From: Pseudomonadota bacterium
Lineage (GTDB): Bacteria; Pseudomonadota; Gammaproteobacteria; Xanthomonadales; Xanthomonadaceae
Length of the DNA: 6,122 nt
Direction: 5' to 3'
Assembly: GCA_023392975.1 (NCBI GenBank)
Contig: JAEWNA010000104.1
Coordinates: 1-6,122 of the forward strand
Shown: positions 4,531 to 6,122 of the stretch, one piece after another
Layout: every line of letters starts with the position of its first letter
Position numbering within the stretch: the stretch's first letter is position 1
Notes under the pieces: model-generated
What the model was told of the DNA's origin: nothing
What the model saw: only the letters and a program-made list of their open reading frames with translations
The model's database searches: none
Position numbers and translations under genes: made by a program

Positions 4531-6122
4531 TCAGCGAATGCGCGTCGCGGCCCACACCGTCAGCTTCTCCCGCCCGATCTTGGCGTTGTGGCGGATGTCG
4601 ACCGGGAACGGCTTCGGATAGCGGAGGAAGGTCGTCACCTTCGCGGTGTGGACGAAGCCTTCGCCGAGCCGGCGCAGTTCGTCTTCGATGCGCGGCCATT
4701 CCGACGCCGGGACGCCCTCGCGCAATTCCACACACAGCACCGGCACCTGCGCGCCGAAACTTCCGAGACCGACCAGAGCGGTGCGGCGCACGTCGCGGTG
4801 GGTGTTGAACACCGGCTCGACCTGCTCGGTGCACAGCGTCGTCTCCGATGTGACCACGCGCTGCGTCTTCCGGCCGCAAAACCACAGCCGGCCTTCGGCG
4901 TCGAAATAGCCGAGGTCGCCCATGCGGTGGACGATGCGCTCGTTGCCGTCGGGCAGCGTCTCGCGGATCTTCGCCAGCCGCGTCTGCACTTCGCGGCCGA
5001 AATATTCGTCGGTGGCGGTGGGGCCGGCGACGGTGATCTCGCCGACCAGGCCGCCCTTCACCACCAGATCGTCCGACCAGCGCTCGATCGCCGCATCGTC
5101 GACGCGGATCACGCGCACCTCGTTCGGCGGCACCGGGCGGCCGACGCAGGTCCCGGCACCCTGTTCGTTGCGGGTGCGCAGGGTCAGCAGTTCGCGGCCT
5201 TCGATGATCGCGACCGGCAGGCATTCGGTGGCACCGTAGGGCGTCCAGAAATTCGCGTCCGGCAGCAGCAGCGAACGAATCTTCGCGACCACGTCCGCCG
5301 GCACCGGCGCGCCGGCCGACATCACCGTCTTCACGCCGGTCAGCGGCTGGCCGTGGTCAGCCAGCACGCGCATCAGCGCCGGCGAACCGAACAGCTGGTC
5401 GACGCCGAACCGCGCGATCGCCGCGTGCAGCTTGCGCGGATCGGCCTGCGCCGGCCGCGTCGGGTCCATGTTGGGAATGATCGAGGTCGTGCCCAGCGCG
5501 GGATCGAACAGCGCGAACGGCGGGAACGTCGGCAGGTTGGTGCCGCCCGGCGCGATGCCGAACGCCTGCCCCAGCAGCGAGATCTGGCCGACGAAATGGC
5601 GATGACGGTAGACCACGCCCTTGGGAATGCCGGTCGAGCCGCTGGTGAACAGCAGCGCGGCGACGTCGTCCGGCGCGGTGTCGGCGAGCTGCGGTCCTGC
5701 GCCCGCGCCGGCGCGTTCGAGATCGGCCAGCGTGGCGTCGGCGAGGAAAGCGCGCGCGCCGGTGGTCACGCGCACCTTCGCGCTGCGTGCCCAGCGCAGC
5801 AGCACGCGCGCGAGCTGCGCCAGCGGGATGCCGATGAACGCCTCCGGCTTCGCCTCGTCCAGGCACTGCCGCAACGCGCGCCGATCGATGCCGGGATCGA
5901 CCAGCACCGGCACCGCGCCGGCCTTGAACAGCGCGAACATCAGCAGGAAGAACTCGGGCGTGGGCCGCACCATCACCACCGTGCGGGTGCCGCGGACGAT
6001 GCCGCGGGTGGCGAGGCCGGCGGCGATGGCGTCACTGCGGCGGTCGAGGTCGGCATAGGTCAGCGCGATGTCGTAGCGCCCGTCGCGGCCGGGGCAGCGC
6101 ATCGCCACCTGGTCGGGCCGGG
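4531..6122 (-). CDS. oleC: OleC, olefin beta-lactone synthetase (ANL superfamily), 5'-truncated by the window edge
   Basis: About 529 codons are visible. The frame continues upstream of a GTG at 6106-6108 (it reads R-P-D-Q-V-A-M-R-C there), so the true start is outside, by family comparison some 20 codons away. Numbering from that GTG: P-loop 'LFTSGSTGIPKG' 153-164; A5 motif 'TPYGATE' 289-295; A7 region 'HRMGDLGYFD' 394-403; hinge 'CGRKTQ' 411-416; probable A10 lysine in 'HNAKIGREKL', K510. OleC-typical stretches include 'VLVDPGIDRRALRQCLDEA' (68-86), 'TFPPFALFDPALG' (194-206) and 'NMDPTRPAQADP' (213-224). OleC is known to activate the 2-alkyl-3-hydroxyacid with ATP, releasing AMP and pyrophosphate, and to close it to a cis beta-lactone in a cytoplasmic OleBCD complex. 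oleA and oleB probably lie to the right, and oleD is 3.15 kb downstream instead of adjacent. A generic acyl-CoA synthetase is less likely. Confidence 0.93.
   Translation of the reverse strand, partial: RPDQVAMRCPGRDGRYDIALTYADLDRRSDAIAAGLATRGIVRGTRTVVMVRPTPEFFLLMFALFKAGAVPVLVDPGIDRRALRQCLDEAKPEAFIGIPLAQLARVLLRWARSAKVRVTTGARAFLADATLADLERAGAGAGPQLADTAPDDVAALLFTSGSTGIPKGVVYRHRHFVGQISLLGQAFGIAPGGTNLPTFPPFALFDPALGTTSIIPNMDPTRPAQADPRKLHAAIARFGVDQLFGSPALMRVLADHGQPLTGVKTVMSAGAPVPADVVAKIRSLLLPDANFWTPYGATECLPVAIIEGRELLTLRTRNEQGAGTCVGRPVPPNEVRVIRVDDAAIERWSDDLVVKGGLVGEITVAGPTATDEYFGREVQTRLAKIRETLPDGNERIVHRMGDLGYFDAEGRLWFCGRKTQRVVTSETTLCTEQVEPVFNTHRDVRRTALVGLGSFGAQVPVLCVELREGVPASEWPRIEDELRRLGEGFVHTAKVTTFLRYPKPFPVDIRHNAKIGREKLTVWAATRIR

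Overview
The window is about 6.1 kb of GC-rich DNA (around 70% G+C by eye). The likely source is a gammaproteobacterium of the Lysobacteraceae/Xanthomonadaceae (Lysobacter-, Luteimonas- or Xanthomonas-like). The reasons are two genes of the long-chain olefin (ole) pathway, a UbiJ-type protein, a secreted Achromobacter-protease-I-type endopeptidase, and G-rich palindromic repeats of a kind I associate with these genomes. The assignment is inference, because no database could be searched.

Layout, left to right. At 1-181 (minus) is the N-terminal part of a UbiJ/SCP2-like protein that runs off the left edge. An intergenic stretch at 182-386 holds a 19-bp-period tandem duplication and a G-rich palindromic repeat. 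At 387-1376 (minus) is oleD, the 2-alkyl-3-oxoalkanoate reductase. At 1452-1838 (minus) is a 128-residue DUF559/Vsr-like endonuclease, bracketed by two 45-bp inverted copies of the palindromic repeat. At 2062-2823 (plus) is an exported DUF4197 protein of unknown function. At 3084-4463 (plus) is a secreted lysyl-endopeptidase-like serine protease made as a prepro-enzyme, followed by a strong intrinsic terminator at 4492-4525. At 4531-6122 (minus) is oleC, the beta-lactone synthetase, cut by the right edge about 20 codons short of its start.

How the genes work together. OleD reduces the beta-keto acid made by OleA, and OleC closes the resulting beta-hydroxy acid to a beta-lactone. OleB, probably encoded with OleA beyond the right edge, would decarboxylate it to a cis-olefin. 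Here oleC and oleD keep the same strand but are about 3.15 kb apart. The protease and DUF4197 genes run between them on the opposite strand, and the DUF559 unit sits just upstream of oleD, so the ole operon looks split by later insertions or rearrangement.

The most unusual structure is the DUF559 unit (1455-1901). The gene is enclosed by near-identical inverted repeats. One repeat encodes the last 15 residues of the protein, and the other lies just upstream of its ribosome binding site. Each repeat carries a four-tract G-quadruplex motif with loops of only 1-2 nt. It looks like a candidate endonuclease-plus-palindrome selfish element, analogous in layout to REP/RAYT systems but with an unrelated enzyme. 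Mobility is inference.
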